Shown here: piece by piece, positions 61,139 to 64,000 of the stretch
How positions within the stretch are numbered: the first letter of the stretch is position 1
Layout: each line of letters begins with the position of its first letter
NCBI RefSeq assembly: GCF_964199755.1
Contig: NC_133896.1
Span: 89,698,215 to 89,762,214 of the forward strand
Source of the DNA: Larus michahellis
Taxonomy: Eukaryota > Chordata > Aves > Charadriiformes > Laridae
Length of the DNA: 64,000 nt
Direction of reading: 5' to 3'
Translations under genes and position numbers: made by a program
The notes under the pieces: generated by a model
Told to the model about the DNA's origin: nothing
What the model saw: only the letters and a program-made list of their open reading frames with translations
Database searches by the model: none

Positions 61139-62319
61139 GTAAGAACAATTATTTTTAGATGTTGCCTCGGTTAATTACTCTTACAGCTAAACATTTGTGT
61201 CTCTTATCTGCTTCAAAGTAATCTGGTGGTTGCCAGTCTTTGTTTTCTGTTACAACAGCACAGAGTCTGTTTTTCAGGTTTCTTTAACCTAGAAATGTGC
61301 AAACAGGGACTAAATAATCTGTAACAACCTCTCTGATAAGCAAAAATTATTGCCATCCTACAATTTCACTGGAAGTCATGTTGGCCAGTTCCTTAATAAT
61401 CCCTGTGGCTGCCTTTGAACCCCTGCTAGTTTTTCTGTATATTTCATGAAATGTTATGACAGAAATGAGAATTGGTGCTTTCATAGAAGTTGCACTTGTA
61501 CCAGAAAAATAAAGAATATAACCTTCCAGATATAACTAAGTGTTCCCCTGTTTCTACATCCATGGCTTGCCTGGGTCCCTTATGCCTAACATCATATTGG
61601 CAATTTATTTATGCTTTGATTATATATTATGACCTGCAAATCTTTAAGAGTAACTGCTTCTTATAATTAAGATTCCACTTCTATTCTAGCATACTTTCTC
61701 CATTTGTCAATATAGGACTTTATTAGAAAGCTTATTCTTTTCTTGTGCTTATTCTTCCCAGCCATGTTGTGTCAGTGGTTTGTTCTCTTCATCATTTTGC
61801 CATCTATTTGTCTTTCAGTTATCTGTGGTCATCTGACACTTTAAAGTTTTGGGTTTTTTTCAGGTTATTTGTGCAAGTGTATGTGTATATGTATAAAAAT
61901 ATATATACAGAGAAAAAGACCTGTGTTTACGCTGTTTATCCACATGCAGACACAAGTATAGGTATGTGTGTGCATAAACAGGATGTATAGCACAGGATTA
62001 AAAATCAGCCCCTACAAGACATCATTAGAAACAGACCTCTTGAGAGTGGGTTATTATCTACAATTCCATTTGAAAGTTTCCGTTATCTGGTTCTGTTATC
62101 TATCACACTTGTTTGATACCTGCCACTTGCACCTGTAGTGTTCTCACTTCTTAGTCAAAACGCATGTCACTGGGCATAAGTAAGGCATATTGTTGCCTTG
62201 GGCAGCAAACTGCCCCAGGAGAGCAGCACAGGCAGGGTCCCAATGCCCATTTTGCCTCTGCCAGAATCCTCGACAGCCCTGTTAGTTGCTTCTTCCAAGA
62301 GAGGGATCCAGATGTGCTA
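61139..62319 (+). other. EFCAB6 intron 10, 5' part
   Basis: No exon seen. Short AT/GT-rich low-complexity run (gtatgtgtatatgtataaaa) at about 61880-61910. The intron continues through the CR1 to the right edge. Confidence 0.7.
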
Positions 62320-64000
62320 ATTTGCAGCTGTTGACATCTTTATGTTAACTGGTAACATTGGTTATCTCAGGGATGCACGGGTAAACATAGTGACAAAGGA
62401 TGAGGAAAAGACTGAGGTGCTTAATGCCTTTTTTGCTTTAGTCTTTAATAGTAAGACCAGTTGTTCTCTGGATACCCAGTCCCCCGAGCTGGAAGACAGG
62501 GATGGGGAGCAGAATGAAGCCCACATAATCCAAGGGGAAATGTTTAGTGACCTGCTAGAGCACTTAGACACACACAAGTCTATGGAGTTGGATGGGATCC
62601 ACCCAAGAGTACTGAGGGAGCTGGCAGAAGTGCTCACCAAGCTGCTTTCCATCATTTATCAGGAGTGCTGTCTAACTGTGGAAGTCCCAATTGACTGGAA
62701 GTTAGCAAATGTGAAGCCCATCTACAAGAAGGGCCAGAAGGAGGATATGGAGAACTACAGGCTTGTCAGTCTGACCTCAGTGCCATGTAAGGTTATGGAA
62801 TAGATCGTCTTGAGTGCCATCATGTGGCATGTACAGGACAACCAGGTGATCAGGGCCAGTCAGCATGGGTTTATGAAAGGCAGGTCCTGCTTGACTAACC
62901 TGATCTCCTATGACAAGGTGACCCACTTAGTGGATGAGGAAAAGGCTGTTGTTGTTGTCTACCTGGACTTAGTGGAACCTTTAGCACCATTTTCCACAGC
63001 ATTCTCCCGGAGAAACTGGCTTCTCGTGGCTTGGATGGGTGTACTCTACTCTTCACTGGGTAAAAAACTGGCTGAATGTGGGAGTCAAAGAGTAGTGGTG
63101 AATGTAGTTAAATCCGATTGGCAGCCAGTCACCAGTGGTGTTCCCCAGGGCTCAGTATTGGGGCCAGTTCTGTTTAATATCTTTATCAATGATCTGGATG
63201 AGGGATCGAGTGCACCCTTAGTAAGTTTGCAGAAAGCACCAAGTTGGGCAGGAGTGTTGGTCTGCTTGAGTGTAGGAAGGCTCTACAGAGGGATCTGGAC
63301 AGGCTGGATCGATGGGCCGAGGCCAATGGTATGAGATTCAACAAGGCCAAGTGCTGGGTCCTGCACTTGGGTCACAACAACCCCAATGCAGTGCTATAGG
63401 CTTTGGGAAGAGTGGCTGGAAAGCTGCCTGGCAGAAAAGGACCTGGGCGTGCTGGTCGACAGCCAGCTGAATATGAGCCAGCAGTGTGCCCTGGTGGCCA
63501 AGAATGCCAACAAGCATCTTGGCTTGTATCACAAATAGTGTGGCCGGCAGGACTAGGGAAGTGATTGTCCTGCTGTACTTGGCACTGGTGAGGACACACC
63601 TTGAATGCTGTGTTCAGTTTTGGGCCCATCACTACAAGAAGGACATTGAGGTGCTGGAGCGGGTCCAGAGGAGGGCAACGAAGCTGGTGAGGGGTCTGGA
63701 GAATAAGTCTTATGAGGAGCGGCTGAGGGAACTGGGGTTGTTTAGCCTGGAGAAAAGGAGGCTGAGGGGAGACCTTATCGGTTTCTACAACTATGTGAAA
63801 GGACGTTGTAGCTAGGTGGGGTCGGTCTCTTTTCCCAAGTAACAAGCTATAGGACAAGAAGAAATGGCCTCAAGTTGAACCAGGGGAGGTTTAGATTGGA
63901 TATTAGGAAAAATTTCTTCACAGAAAGGGTTATCAAGCATTGGAACAGGCTGCCCAGGAAAGTGGTTGTGTCATCATCCCTGGAGGTATTTAAAAGGCAT
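62320..64000 (+). mobile_element. CR1 LINE, reverse transcriptase to C-terminus (continues past the window)
   Basis: Decodes as CR1 ORF2 from the RT onward: [98 protein letters not shown], then [20 protein letters not shown] and [20 protein letters not shown]. Frameshifts and stops interrupt it. The catalytic FADD motif reads FAES at about 63226-63237. An old, inactive copy in sense orientation with EFCAB6, with its 3' end off the right edge. Confidence 0.93.

Noticed and set aside
1..64000. CRISPR arrays, operons, riboswitches, tRNA or rRNA genes
   Set aside because: The window is vertebrate nuclear DNA; no regularly spaced repeats, no tRNA-like cloverleaf and no rRNA sequence were recognised.

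Overview
This is a gene-sparse vertebrate nuclear window, almost certainly from a bird. Evidence for a bird: five CR1 (Chicken Repeat 1) LINE pieces, one of them with the ATTCTATGATTCTATG-type CR1 3' end; an avian ERVL-type LTR; faint ancient archosaur-style MIR and palindromic repeats; and the linked gene pair SULT4A1 then EFCAB6 on one strand, the same order and relative orientation as on human chromosome 22q13. The species cannot be named from the sequence.

Layout. 1-13.5 kb: SULT4A1 (+ strand), exons 2-7 with consistent splice sites and phases; exon 1 lies left of the window. The stop codon is at 11916-11918 and the 3' UTR probably ends near 13.49 kb. 13.5-18.8 kb: intergenic, no gene recognised. 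18.79-19.46 kb: a minus-strand CR1 that ends right at a CpG island. 19.48-20.06 kb: the CpG-island promoter of EFCAB6, with two CCAAT boxes, X-box-like (RFX) sites, a probable first coding exon (ATG 19747) and, just inside intron 1, a 36-bp-arm near-perfect hairpin. 20-64 kb: the 5' part of EFCAB6 (+ strand). Ten coding exons are identified by matching the remembered human EFCAB6 protein and by splice phase. They encode about 400 residues, and the gene continues past 61138 and beyond the right edge. Its introns hold an LTR (21.3-22.4 kb), four CR1 pieces (40.5-42.3, 45.68-45.99, 51.6-52.14, 62.3-64.0 kb), several MIR-like remnants and a nested foldback (60.22-60.42 kb).

Function. SULT4A1 is a brain-enriched, extremely conserved cytosolic sulfotransferase-like protein with little or no demonstrated activity. 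EFCAB6 is a large protein of many degenerate EF-hands, linked to DJ-1/androgen receptor and to sperm axonemes. They share conserved synteny, with no sign of a common pathway.

Most notable: a 9-A run in EFCAB6 exon 60636-60753 puts a TAA exactly at the exon end, whereas 8 A would restore both the frame and the splice phase to the next exon. Also notable are the hairpin and X-boxes at the promoter, and a CR1 that keeps ORF1 esterase-like and ORF2 endonuclease pieces but has lost the reverse transcriptase.
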